DNA of 64,000 bases from Oegoconia quadripuncta (Eukaryota > Arthropoda > Insecta > Lepidoptera > Autostichidae), in assembly GCA_949316235.1 (NCBI GenBank), contig OX438747.1:34425601-34489600 (forward strand), given 5' to 3'. Positions within the stretch are counted from its first letter, which is position 1. The number at the start of each line of letters is the position of its first letter. The translations under genes and the position numbers were made by a program. Of this stretch, positions 53,328 to 64,000 are shown piece by piece. The notes under the pieces were generated by a model. The model was given only the letters and a program-made list of their open reading frames with translations, was not told where the DNA came from and searched no databases.

Positions 53328-53800
53328 TAAGCCGTGTTTTAATAAACCGTTCTCAAGATTGACATGGCCTCAAGTTAACGCTTGAGAATCTGCTGCATAT
53401 TAAAACAGCATCTTAAAAAAAGATCTTGAGATTGAGACGCGATCTCAATCTCAAGAACGATTTATTAACACGGGCCTTAGGCCTGCATTAATAAACCAAT
53501 CTCAATACAAGTCTTGAGGCTATATCAACCGAGATGCGTCTTAAGCAGTTGACGCTATCTCAGGCTCCGTGCTAATTTATAAACCAATCTTGGGACTCAG
53601 CTGAGATCACTTCTCAAGTATTCGCCTCAGCGGCGAATGAATGATAGTCTTGAGTTTCGTTTATTAATACGCGCACCTCTCAAGTGAGTACTGCTTGAGT
53701 ATCCACGAGCGTTTTAGGTCTCAAGTTAGGTTTATTAATCAACAAGTATACTTGAGACCGGTCACAAGACTGTTCTCAATCTTGAGAATGGTTTATTAAT
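53328..53800. mobile_element. Short and long Harbinger-like MITEs side by side
   Basis: The short type (53328-53477) ends ATTTATTAACACGGGCC; the long type (about 53478-53800) starts GCCTGCATTAATAAACC and contains ATTCGCCTCAGCGGCGAATG. Confidence 0.75.
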
Positions 53801-53826
53801 AATTTATTAATATTATTACATACATA

Positions 53827-54515
53827 ACAGGTCCTTCACCTATGAAATTGCCATTCTGCAGTACTGACCATTTCAAATCAAAATAATTTTTGTTTGGCTA
53901 AGAATTCTAATTACAAATTAATTTTATTTTAAAAACATGGAATTCTTTTTCCAAAAGTAGTCATTTGTTTATCGATTAGTGTTACATTTTCATCGCATTT
54001 CAATGTTTTTCGTCATCATGGATACGTTAAAAATTCGAGTAATTATGGAATAAGAGTACTGCAGATGTGTTCTGTGAAGAACTGAACACAATGATGGAGA
54101 AGCTGGCACATCTCCAACCAGGATTGGCCAATCGCTCCTCTCCGCTGCTCCTGCACGACAACGCGCGACCTCATACTGCACAGCAGACGGTCTCCAAGTT
54201 CCAAGAACTGAGGATGGAAGCTCTCCGTCATCCGCCCTACTCACCAGACCTTGCGCCTACAGACTACTACTTTTTCCAGAATTTGGATAACTTCTTGGCA
54301 GGAAAAAAATTCAATACCCGAGAGGCAGTACAAAATGCCTTTGAAGAATTTGTTGCCTCCCGTCCAGCTGATTTCTTTAAGAAGGGCATCAATAAACTGC
54401 CACTGCGTTGGCAAAGATGCATTGATTGCATGGGTGATTACTTCGATTAATACAAATAAAAAATTCGTTTAAATTTTCTCATACAAAACGGCAATTTCAT
54501 AGGTAAAGACCTAAT
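53827..54515 (+). mobile_element. Internally deleted mariner transposon, about 690 bp
   Basis: Left end AGGTCCTTCACCTATGAAAT; right end ATTTCATAGGTAAAGACCTA. Between them only the C-terminal part of a transposase is left. Confidence 0.8.
54067..54450 (+). pseudogene. Mariner transposase, C-terminal part with DD34D residues
   Basis: Reads LLLHDNARPHTAQQTV and then YSPDLAPTDYYFFQNLDNFL. The Asp of HDN and the Asp of PTDYY are separated by 34 residues, the mariner DD34D spacing. The DNA-binding half and the first catalytic Asp are deleted, so it is inactive. It ends with a natural-looking stop close to the right terminal repeat. Confidence 0.88.
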
Positions 54516-54716
54516 ATTTCGATGAAAAAAGTTCGACTTCTCTATACAAAATCTGTAGAGTAATAAAAAAAAATATATATTTTATACATGGCAACATAAT
54601 CTGTTCACGATACGTAATAACTTCGTTTCGCCTTAGTACCTTTCACGATCGATTTCCACTTCCGATAATCATAAGTTCCCAATTCTTTGCACATGGATAG
54701 AGTACATATCAGCTTT

Positions 54717-55310
54717 TATTTATGCACGACGGGATTATACTTGACCTCAATCACACCTGATGTTAAGTTAAGTTTACTTCTAGGACCCTTACGGCACCAC
54801 ATTAAGCGATGGAAAATAGCTACCACCATCTTATCTATTCTATTAACTTTTCTTTTTTGTTTTCGTAAACCGTGGGGTGGAGACCTGGTTACCTGAGACA
54901 CAGGTTTCCCTAGTTCAGGCACCAGTCTCCACATAGAATTATAGTCCCTAGCTATACTTAACTCTAATATACAATAATGCTATAATGTGGAGAAAAATAA
55001 ATAAATGATTGATTGAAATCTAAATTTGCCGCAAAACAGCAATGTTAATAGCATTGTCATGTTCCGGTTGTCAGAGATAAGATAGCCAGTCCCCCAAATG
55101 TGTTGGGGTTTCCGGGTCAGTACGCTTCCACCTTCGACCTCATCTTCACTTAATATCAGGTGCGATTGAGGTGGATATAATTAATATAACCCCTGATGGA
55201 AGTCCAACAATTTTCGCCTCAAATCACCAGTAAACTTACACTTATTCACCACACTTCACTTAACATCAGGTGTGATTGAGGTCAAGTACCAACCCTTTGT
55301 GCATAAAAAA
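54717..55310. mobile_element. SINE-3 pieces in both orientations around a LINE tail
   Basis: A minus piece (54720-54775), a LINE-like tail (54870-55017, ending AATGATTGATTG) and a plus piece (55018-55300) with CAGAGATAAGATAGCCAGTC and a poly(A) tail. A second SINE tail follows at 55250. Confidence 0.6.
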
Positions 55311-55479
55311 AAAAAACAGGAATTGCATGAATTATATTACACCTTAAAATGTCTGAATAGATCTTCACCTCAACCCTCAACAGTAAAATGTTTTTAGACT
55401 GTATGCTCTTAGCCCAGGGAAAATACGGTAGAAAATTAGCTTAGCCAGACATAATTCGGAATCGACTTATATAAATAAA

Positions 55480-56130
55480 TAAATATCCTTAGACATACAC
55501 ACAGCGCCATCTAGTTCCACAGTAAGCAATTATAGGCTTGTGTTGTGGATACCAGATGGTTGATATACTACATTACATTTTTTTTTTGTAAATATATACT
55601 TATTATAAATGAAAACATCCATAACTCAGGTACACATGTCCGTATTCATCACACAAACATATATTCTTTATTGCACCAAAATATTACAATAACAGAGTAC
55701 AAACAATAGGTCATGTACAAAGGTGGACTTATCTCTTTAAGAGATCTCTTCCAGTCAACCTGAGCATTGAAATAGGAAACTTAGTAAATTTGGGGTTTAG
55801 CAGTTTATTGTGTGCAAAAGAAAAAATCATATAACGAATAATAAAACAAATAAAAAAAGAAAAGATAACTGAATAATAAACTTACACTAAATATATTACA
55901 TATACCTACTGCGAAATATATACATAACATAATTTAAATATATATATATATACTATAAACCTACATACACATATCTACTAATATCACGAAAGATGGGAGA
56001 GGTAATGCTATTTTAGCCTTTTCTTAAATACTGCAATTGAAGGGCTGTCCTATGCCCCTAGCGGGATTCGAACCCGCAACCTTTTGGTATAGTGGTCAGA
56101 GTTGCTAACCACTACACCAAACAGTTCGTA
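55480..56130 (-). mobile_element. SINE-2, minus strand, split by a 0.39-kb LINE tail (55664-56050)
   Basis: The tail side (55480-55663) and the head side (56051-56130, GGGATTCGAACCCGCAACCT) are one SINE. The insert begins ATTCTTTATTGCACC and matches 53010-53230. Confidence 0.75.
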
Positions 56131-56879
56131 TAGTCGTATATAATTATATATAGAGGTATATTACAGATGTTACAGAATATATATTACAGAAATAAGCAGA
56201 ACCTGTTGTGTCGTCTCTATTATGTTGTATCTGTATGTCTTTTTTTCTTGTGTGCAATAAATGATAAATAAATAAAAATAAATAAAAAATGTTATTAGAT
56301 AGATAGATAGTTTTTTTTAGAAAACCCTATTTTTAAATTTGTATCTTAATAACAATACTTCTATCTAATTCTCTATAATTTTGACATTCATTTGAAGATT
56401 TGACATTAATTTTGTAATGTTGCCAAATTTTTGAACATTCCTTGCAAGTTGGGTTATTTAAAATTGTATAATTAATTAATAAAAAGGTAATTATAATTAA
56501 ATGTTCGTAAAATTTTGCATGCTCAAAAGGCGGAATGTAACGGGCCTTATTTTTAATATTAAAACACCCTTGTGTAACCTATATTCTGGCAAAATATTTG
56601 AATAAATACTAACTGATATTTAATTAGGTAGACTTTTGTTAAACACAGTTGACTTATTCATGGATAAAAAAAACTAAGCATGTTATAGTTAGGCATGCAT
56701 GTGTTTTAGCTGAAAATGTCGTCGAGCTGCATTGCTTAAGAAATAAAGATGAGAACTAATATTTTGTAATAATTGTTTTGAATTCGAAGAAATACCCATA
56801 AATTGAGCATTTTTTTTTAAAGAAACACATTTATCAAATTTAGCTTATTTAGTTACTTACTAGAGGTGTTAATGATGGT

Positions 56880-57130
56880 AAAGGAGAAGAGATGCCTGTT
56901 AGCCACAGTTGAGAACCGAAGAGGAAAGATGATAGGTCACTCGATATTTTTTTGAAGAACATAATTGAGGGAAAGATTGAAGGAAAGAGAGGAAGGGGAA
57001 GACCTAGGCGTAATTACTTTGACCAAGTGAAAGAAAAGGTGAATGTCGTGTCGTACCAAGAGGTTAAAACGAGGGCGGAAAGTAGAGAGACGTGGTCGTT
57101 ACTCCACCGACAGGAGCATAGCTCTTAAAT
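56880..57130 (+). pseudogene. Decayed LINE reverse transcriptase C-terminus
   Basis: AGAGGAAAGATGATAGG, GAAAGAGAGGAAGGGGAAGA and CACCGACAGGAGCATAGCTC follow the order of 48690-48917, with frameshifts. Confidence 0.65.
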
Positions 57131-57239
57131 TCAAGAAGAAGTTACTTAGTACTTGCGTTTCTTACAAATACTTAATTTTTAGCAATTGTCACTACATTTA
57201 CAACACTTTATTAAATGTTTCAAGAAAATCGCGGTTAAA

Positions 57240-57570
57240 TTTAAAGATACTATAAAACAGAAACTTATTAAGAAAGCATATTATAAAATATCAGATTATT
57301 TCGATGATAAACATGTATGGACATGAACAGGCCCGTTCGCGTAACCAGGCTATTTCACAATTAATAATGAATAAAATAATAATTAATAATTATGTAAAAT
57401 AAAAACCTTTTTTAAAAAAAAGGGCAACCTCTCGAGTTTCTTGCTTGTTCTTCTCAGGGGAAAAGTGGCTTTTGAACAAGCGGTAGCTTAAAAAATGTAA
57501 AATCTGACTATTTTAATTGTACCCTGTGTACCTACAAAATAAAGCAATTTTTGATTTTGATTTTTTGATT
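57240..57570 (+). repeat. LINE 3' end and tail (as at 16520-16830)
   Basis: ATAAAATATCAGATTATTTC through CTCAGGGGAAAAGTGGC, ending TTTTTGATTTTGATTTT. It lies about 110 bases downstream of the stop of the second zinc-finger gene. Confidence 0.65.
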
Positions 57571-57677
57571 AGTTTTTCCGAGGTCAAACCACATTTTCCC
57601 TGGACTATCTTAGTATTTGCCCCGGTAGATAGATATTTTACCAGGAGCATCGTCGGTAACGTCGTGCGGCTCCTTCG

Positions 57678-60600
57678 TCAATCTATCATCATATGTGTGG
57701 TGACTGAGCTGTCGACGGCACCACCCACCACCTTCACGTTGTGCTCCCTCTTCAAGTGGTTCTTCACGTCTTGCAGCTTACGGAACGACCTGGAAGTAAG
57801 ATTGGTTTGTGAATTATTCACTGATGCGCACAGTAAAATATGCGTGTCTGGTTGTTCTCTTTTGTACCAGTGTCTCCTCGTGGGTAATAGCTGAAAACCA
57901 GTGTTTTACTCTCTGAGCTATTACCCATTTGTACGGCTGCAGCACACGCATACTCTAGTGTATCATGATGTTACTTTTATGAATTGTTATAAAACATATT
58001 TATCCAATTGCTTTGGAACTTATGGTATGTGTGTGACTGGAGATAGCTCTCCGCCCGTGGCTTCGCCTGCCTGGAATAACATCTGCTCACTTTATCTTTG
58101 TCAAGATGGCGCTATATGTATGTCTTTATTATATTTATTTATTTATCAATAAATGATAATAAATAAATATTTCGGACACTTACACCAATCATCTAGTCCC
58201 AAACTAAGCAAAGCTTGTGCTATGGATACTAGATAACGGATAAATATACATAAATATTTATATAAACATCCATGACTCAGGAATAAATGTTCATATTTAT
58301 CACACAAACATATATTTGTGTGATGAATACGGACATGTGTACCTGAGTTATGGATGTTTTCATTTATAATAAGTATTTATTTACAAAAATAAAAATGTAT
58401 TTATGTAGTATATCAACCATGTGGTATCCACAACACAAGCCTATAGTTGCTTACTGTGGAACTAGATGGCGCTGTGTGTATGTCTAAGGATATTTATTAT
58501 TATTATAATAGCTTTCAATAATATCGCCTTTGCCCGAGCCACCCTTTACCACGCGACTGGCACCGTCCCGGTCGCTAGAAACGCCCACCCATACGCCCAT
58601 CTACGACGACATATATATATATATATATCTCACCTGCTGCAGTATGGACAGTCCGCTTTGGCCTTCCTCTCCTTATGCACCTCCCACAGGTGGTCCCACT
58701 TCTCCCGCAGCCGCATGAACTTGAGCCCACAGTATTGGCAGCGGAACTTGCTGGTCAATTTGTCGTGACGAGACCGCAGGTGTCTATTATAGCTGGTTAG
58801 TGAGTAGAACAGCTTGCCGCAAGGCTTGCACTCAAAAGGTTTCGTTACACGGTGCATCTGTTATAAATAACAAAATCAAAAAAAAGATTATCACTTGAAA
58901 ACGTCACATCTTAATATTAAAATTATTGACATTATTGCTCATTCGCAAAGCAGATTCCCCAGAGAAGAACGAGCAAGAAACTCAAGGGTTGCTCTTTTAA
59001 ATAAGTTTGGGTTACAATTATATTACATTGTATATCGCCGAGCGGTCTATGTCTTAGGTCTATGCTTAACACGGACATAGACCATACAGTGTATGTATGT
59101 ATGTAGCGTAACATTCATACATACACTATACGTCATACACATGACGACCTGTTTGGTGTAGTGGTTAGCAACTCTGACCACTATACCAAAAGGTTGCGGG
59201 TTCGAATCCCGCTAGGGGCATATGTTTGTGTGATGAATACGGACACGTGTACCCTATCACTATCCACTACACCAATTGTTCGTCAAACTTCAAAATCCGT
59301 CAAGCCATTCGCTTGAATGCTTAGAAGCAGACGGCATATGTACATATATCCTCTACACCCACCCCAACCTCCTCCATTCCCACCCCAATCTCCTCCACTC
59401 TCACCCCAATCTCCTCCACTCTCACCCCAACCTCCTCCACTCTCATCCCAACCTCCTCCACTCTCACCCCAATCTCCTCCACTCTCACCCTAACCTCCTC
59501 CACTCTCATCCCAACCTCCTCCACTCTCACCCCAATCTCCTCCACTCTCACCCCAACCTCCTCCACTCTCACCCCCACCTCCTCCACTCTCACCCCAACC
59601 TCCTCCACTCTCACCCCAACCTCCTCCACTCTCACCCCAACCTCCTCCACTCTCACCCCAATCTCCTCCACTCTCCACCCCAACCGCCTCCACTCTCACC
59701 CCAACCGCCTCCACTCTCACCCCAACCTCCTCCACTCTCACCCCAATCTCCTCCACTCTCACCCCAACCTCCTTCACTCTCACCCCAACCTCCTCCACTC
59801 TCACCCCAACTTCCTCCACTCTCACCCCAACCTCCTCCACTCTCACCCCAATCTCCTCCACTCTCACCCCAATCTCCTCCACTCTCACCCCAACCTCCTC
59901 CACTCACACACACCCCAACCTCCTCCACTCTCACCCCAACCTCCTCCACTCTCACCCCAATCTCCTCCACTCTCACCCCAATCTCCTCCATTCCCACCCC
60001 AATCTCCTCCACTCTCACCCCAACCTCCTCCACTCCCACCCTAACCTCCTCCACTCCCACCCTAACCTCCTCCACTCCCACCCTAACCTTCTCCATCCCA
60101 CCCTAACCTCCTCCACTCCCACCCTAACCTCCTCCACTCCCACCCTAACCTCCTCCACTCCCACCCTAACCTCCTCCACTCCCACCCTAACCTCCTCCAC
60201 TCCCACCCCAACCTCCTCCACTCTCACCCCAACCTCCTCCCCTCTCACCCCAACCTCCTCCCCTCTCACCCCAACCTCCTCCACTCCCACCCCAATATCC
60301 TCCACTCCCACCCCAATCTCCTCCATTCCCACCCCAAATGTTCACCTACCTCCAGATGCGCAGCGAGCGTGACCTTCGAGTGGAACTTCTTGTGGCACGT
60401 GTCGCAGACATGGACCCGCAAGTTATGCACCTTCTTGTGTTTCGCGAAGTTGCTGGAGTCGCTGAAGGACTTCTTGCACAAATCGCACTTGTAGATCGGC
60501 AGCGAGCCGTGATCGCGCATGTGCTGTTTGTACTGGTCGGTCTGCGGGCAATGGACAATCATCATCACCATCATCAGTCGTATCCAATGTGTTACGGACA

Positions 60601-63416
60601 ATCTCATCTGTAGGTTAATTAAGTTAAAGAAGTTTGTATTTAATTAATAAAATGTTTTACCCCAATATTTGATTATTTTTACATTGTTACCAATTTAAAG
60701 GGAGTATTTGGCTAATTGGTAATATTTGATAAATAATAGATTAAGTGGGTAATCTTTAAAAAAAGTTTTACAATACTACCCTCCTAAAACTTGTAATTAA
60801 ATAATTACAAATTGTAATTGTAATTATTTGTCTCTCTTATATGTGTACACTCTTCTTACACAAGAAATATTAACTGACTCACAATGTAACCAGTTGAGAA
60901 GCTTATTTGTATACTTAAGTAGGGCAAACATGTGATTAAAGGAGTTGTTCAATTGTGACAAAGCATTCGAGTTTCCATCCAAGTGTTCCCTGGTAATCCT
61001 GATTCATAGTTTGTGGTTCCGGTATAGTGAGTGGCACTTGAATTCTTTTTTTTATGCACAATGGATTAGCACTTGACCTCAATCATAACTGATGTTAAAT
61101 GAAGATGAGGTCAAAGGTGGAAGCGTACAGAATCGTCTCATCTTATTTGGGGGACTGGCTATATTACCTCTGACAAGTGGAACACATCAATGTCAACATT
61201 GCTGGGCAGCAGACTAAGGTAAGATGGTGGTAGCTAGCCAGGCGGATATTTAAAATGCCCTACCACCAACGTATCGCAAACCAAGTGTTGTTTACATTGA
61301 GACACGGAGGCGGTTAAAATCTACATAATCAGTAGATGCTCCTGTCAATTGCTATTTGTTTTTCCTTAATTTTGCTGAAAATATAACAAATTCCGAGTTC
61401 CTTGAAAACGTCTCTGGGAAAGCTTGCAAAAGAATGATAATAACATCACCAACAGCCTTACACCCCCACTGTTTTTTTTAAAATACATATAAAATCCACA
61501 GACTTTTTGTCCGTGCCTTTGTTTTATTAGTTTTGATTTGTTATAGTGTTAATTTTATGCTTATACTATACAGCGTACTGCTAGGTCGCACTTGTGTTAC
61601 AGCATGCGTGATTTTCGCAAGTGCGGCCCCAACTTAAAACTACGGGATGCGTTGTTTTTTTTTTTTTTTTTTTTTGTTTTTGTTTTTTTTTGATTTTTTT
61701 TTTTTTATTTTTTTTTTTATTTTTTAGAGAGCATGCATTGATTTTTTTACACCCCACTGTTGGGTCCATCCTCCTCTGCCTAGGTGGGTATGGGTCATAA
61801 TCCACCACGTGGGCTCAGTGCGGATTGGTAGATTTATTATTTTACTTATTTCACTTACCTTAAATAATTAAGTAACAGTAATATTAATAATGTTAAAAAC
61901 TTTTTAAATATAAATATAAAATTGTTATAGAAGAGCGGTCTCTCCTAACACAAGCAAATTCTTGCTTAAATGGAGATTCCAAAACCTGCAATGTTGATTA
62001 ATTTAGGTTATTGAAATAAACTATTTTTATTTATATTTATTTATTATTATTATTTATTATGTCAGACTAGTGGACCAGAAATCGCAAATAGCATCTTATT
62101 GTATACTGTATGTAGTCCACGGAGGCAGCTGAAACCCTACTATGGCGTCAAACACTGGATGAATAAGTCGGGTGTCCTTTGAAATGAAAATCATTTATTC
62201 ATGTAGGCAATACAATATGCACTTATGAACGTCATTTGTTTTTTAAACTACCACTAGCTCGGAACGCGACCACTACTGAGAAGAGCTAGCGAGAAACTCA
62301 GAGGGTTTGTCTCTTTTCAATAAATCATGTACAATCAAGAAAGGTTACAACAATTTTATATATCGTGTAGAGGAGCCGTTTAATCCCATGGATTACTTTC
62401 ATTAATATAGTCTGAAATTTTGTAATATCCCTTTTTACATAATTTTTGTTTTATAATAAGTTTAAATTTATTAAGCGGAAGATTCCGTATATCCATGGGA
62501 ACCTTGTTGTAGAAGCGCACACATTGACCTCTGAATGACTTATTAACTTTACTAAGTCTACTAAAATTTACTACTTTAATTCGCATAATCTAATTGTTTC
62601 TAATCTAAACGCAAATGCGAATAATATTAAATCCGCCTAACAATAAAATCACATAATACAAAATATAAATGTGCATATCATTATCTAGTATAACTTTAAT
62701 ATTAATAAAATGAAATTTACATAACACATTACTGAGTAGCCATACATAGTTATTTAAGGCTGTATAAAACTTGCTCATCATATTGTGGCGAGCGAGCAAG
62801 ATGGGTCGGAGCACCCCGACACTGTTGGTTAGGTTCAGAAGGTTAAGGCGGGAGCGAAGCGAAGGCCTTCGATGTTAGGTTGAACGTATAATATAAAAAT
62901 AGAAGCTTTATTTTAAAACAAATGACTTACTAGCTATAATGTACGTTAGTCATTATTAGCTGTGCATTAATAATTTTTCATGAGTATGAAAACTAACATT
63001 AGACTTATTAAATTTATGCTTTGTTATTGTTATGAATATTAACATTAGGCACATTAAGATTATGCGTTCGCATTTTATAGAAATTAAGATTATGCGGTTT
63101 TAAAATTATGCGGATTATGTTATGCGAGTTAAAAATAGGAGTATTTAATGTATGCGTTTTAATACAGACCCGAATAAGTCACTTACACTAGATATCTTCC
63201 TGCAACCGCCGGCGCTGATCCCCATCTGTTCGAACTCCGCACCGCATATCTGACATTTGAGGGTCCCGCTGCTGGACCGGGTGGCGTATGCATCCCGCAG
63301 GAGATGCTCCACCATATGCCGCTTGCAGTCGTTCCGTCGGTCGAACAGACGGGAGCAGACAGAACACTGCTTCAGTGTTAAGGAGGAGTCGTCGAATATC
63401 GACTTTTGCAGGTGCT
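57678..63416 (-). CDS. C2H2 zinc-finger protein, last four exons seen (5' end outside window)
   Basis: Exons on the minus strand: 63416-63187, 60541-60350, 58857-58634, 57789-57678 (stop TGA 57680-57678). All have GT/AG borders and fitting phases. Fingers: CSVC...H-x3-H, CQIC (atypical), CDLC, CDTC (split between the second and third exon), CKPC, CQYC and CPYC (split between the third and fourth). The tail after the last finger is 21 residues, ending TTHMMID. The likely role is nuclear DNA binding. It resembles the ZAD gene in exon plan and might be a relative, but no ZAD is in view. The second finger is odd: 25 residues separate its second Cys from the next His, where 12 is usual; cutting 13 residues at the junction would give normal spacing. 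The intron after exon 60541-60350 holds a 21-bp array. Confidence 0.85.
58150..58500. mobile_element. SINE-1 (minus) joined to SINE-2 (plus) at a shared motif
   Basis: SINE-1 tail to GAATAAATGTTCATATTTAT, then at about 58310 SINE-2 runs from TTTGTGTGATGAATACGGAC to GATGGCGCTGTGTGTATGTC. Both families contain the motif at the joint. It lies in the last intron of the second zinc-finger gene. Confidence 0.7.
58505..58615 (+). repeat. Repeat X, second copy
   Basis: ATCGCCTTTGCCCGAGCCAC, then GCGACTGGCACCGTCCCGGT; reverse complement of 2041-2145. A (TA)n run follows up to the 58634 exon border. Confidence 0.6.
58880..59065 (-). repeat. Retroposon tail also present at 40411-40681
   Basis: TTATTGACATTATTGCTCAT, then CAGAGAAGAACGAGCAAGAA and ATATCGCCGAGCGGTCTA match 40480-40615. 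Confidence 0.65.
59150..59285. mobile_element. SINE-2 head (plus) followed by a SINE-1 head fragment (minus)
   Basis: GACCTGTTTGGTGTAGTGG and GGGTTCGAATCCCGCTAGGG, cut at about 59256; then CTATCACTATCCACTACACC, the reverse of the SINE-1 head. Confidence 0.7.
59353..60340 (-). repeat. 21-bp G-rich minisatellite just after a splice donor, about 47 units
   Basis: On the gene strand most units contain GGGGTGAGAGTGGAGGA; others read GGGGTGGGAGTGGAGG. The array begins about ten bases inside the intron after the GTAGGT donor at 60349-60344 and runs for nearly 1 kb. The GTGAGA of most units is itself donor-like. The long ORFs read through it are a result of the 7-codon period. Confidence 0.92.
60600..61044. 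other. Intron of the second zinc-finger gene: nothing recognised
   Basis: AT-rich sequence upstream of the 60541 acceptor. Short palindromic ATTTGTAATTA/TAATTACAAAT motifs near 60790-60830, no supported element. Confidence 0.3.
61045..61315 (-). mobile_element. SINE-3, internally decayed, minus strand
   Basis: ATGCACAATGGATTAGCACT through GTAGCTAGCCAGGCGGATAT to GAGACACGGAGGCGGTTA; the B box region is deleted. Confidence 0.75.
61650..61735. repeat. Long T-rich run
   Basis: Nearly continuous T over about 85 bases with a few other bases. Probably an old retroposon poly(A) on the minus strand. Confidence 0.6.
62183..62590 (-). pseudogene. LINE ORF2 end and 3' UTR, minus strand
   Basis: Minus strand reads CVRFYNKVPMDIRNLPLNKF, then KGYYKISDYINES and a stop; a 3' UTR with a TTTCTCGCTAGCTCTTCTCA block follows. 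Same family as 2380-2515 and 11843-11910. Confidence 0.7.
62600..63186. other. Intron of the second zinc-finger gene: nothing recognised
   Basis: AT-rich; AGATTATGCG-type short repeats at 63055-63150. No supported ORF or element. Confidence 0.3.
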
Positions 63417-63499
63417 CTGAGGAGTACGTTTCATTATCATCACATTATAGAGTAACAAGTATATCAAAATTCATAATTTAGTGTGTATACAGGATAATT

Positions 63500-63590
63500 T
63501 TTTTTCTTTTAATGCATAACAGAATGGTACTTGACCTCAATTACACCTGATGTTAAGTGAAGATGAGGTCCAAGGTGGGAAGGTATGTCA
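63500..63590 (-). mobile_element. SINE-3 tail fragment, minus strand
   Basis: ACACCTGATGTTAAGTGAAG and the poly(T) side TTTCTTTTAATGCATAACAG; cut after GGTGGGAAGG. Confidence 0.7.
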
Positions 63591-63769
63591 GGTTGTTGAC
63601 ATGTGATTTTCATTGGCAGTGACATTTAGGTATCTTCTTTGGTTTCTTTCTAAAATGTTGTAACAAATTGTTTACATCTCAAGCGTCATGTCGGAAGCTG
63701 AACATCTGTTTCCTAGCCTAAGCTTTATATACCAATTCATAATGGCCAGCTGTTAACAAGTTGAAACTT

Positions 63770-64000
63770 TTTTTTCTTAATGCACAACGGATTGGTATAC
63801 TTGACCTCAATCACACCTGATGTTAAGTGAAGATGAGGTCGAAGGTGGAAATGTACTGACCCGGAAACCCCAACACATTTGGGGGACTGGCTATCTTATC
63901 TCTGACAACCGGAACACAACAATGTTATTAACATAGCTGCTTGGCGGCAGATTTAGATAAGATGGTGGTAGCTAGCCAGGCGGACATTTAAATTGCCCTA
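63770..64000 (-). mobile_element. SINE-3, minus strand, continues past window end
   Basis: TTTTTTCTTAATGCACAACG to GCGGACATTTAAATTGCCCT at the window edge; all body blocks are present. Confidence 0.8.

Noticed and set aside
13047..59220. tRNA genes at the many GGTTCGAATCC sites
   Set aside because: Each B box stands in a SINE head, lacks a matching acceptor stem and continues into a SINE body.
59276..60332. ORFs of up to 276 codons with repeats of seven residues
   Set aside because: A 21-bp period keeps every frame open on both strands. The array lies in an intron of the second zinc-finger gene.

Overview
This window looks like nuclear DNA of an insect, most probably a moth or butterfly (Lepidoptera). 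The support is intron-split host genes including a ZAD-C2H2 zinc-finger gene, three families of tRNA-derived SINEs with A/B boxes, a CR1/Jockey-like LINE tail of a type common in lepidopteran genomes, mariner and Harbinger-like MITEs, and an intact BEL/Pao LTR retrotransposon. Every gene call comes from reading the sequence; no database search was possible.

Host genes, left to right. (1) Two plus-strand exons at 1779-1982 and 2723-2955 form the 3' end of an unrecognised protein. (2) A complete two-exon WDR83/MORG1-like WD40 gene lies on the minus strand (5355 to 3958, 302 aa). (3) A truncated THAP-domain fragment starts at 6447 (plus), head to head with WDR83. (4) A large ZAD + ten-finger C2H2 gene occupies 8945-41242 (plus): eleven exons, all phases compatible, 579 aa predicted. 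One 13.3-kb intron of this gene splits a zinc finger and holds the BEL/Pao element (17039-23592) and a full-length I-like LINE (23613-29162). (5) A second C2H2 gene, minus strand, runs from 63416 to its stop at 57678; its 5' end lies outside the window. The two finger genes are convergent and are separated by about 16 kb made almost wholly of repeats.

Mobile DNA fills most of the rest. BEL/Pao has two identical 464-bp LTRs, TG...CA ends and a 5-bp target duplication. The LINE has two overlapping ORFs, a complete RNase H tetrad, a poly(A) tail and a 14-bp duplication. The two sit almost adjacent, and both look young. A 3.77-kb terminal-inverted-repeat element (34211-37980) sits inside a SINE with a CTG duplication and carries exon-like coding pieces I cannot assign. 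Decayed LINE pieces, nested SINEs, mariner-type and Harbinger-type MITEs and an unclassified roughly 0.4-kb retroposon (here 'family R') make up the remainder.

The most striking structure is shared by the two zinc-finger genes: each has a tandem array on a 5' splice site. In gene 4 a 103-bp unit covers the exon 8/intron 8 junction and repeats the donor 16 times; only the first donor keeps the frame. In gene 5 a 21-bp G-rich array starts about ten bases after a donor, and most units carry a GTGAGA donor-like hexamer. A third array (112-bp unit) begins at the stop codon of gene 4, and two decayed copies of part of exon 8 lie upstream of the real exon. The BEL/Pao gag leader also carries a single TAG exactly in the loop of a perfect 15-bp hairpin.
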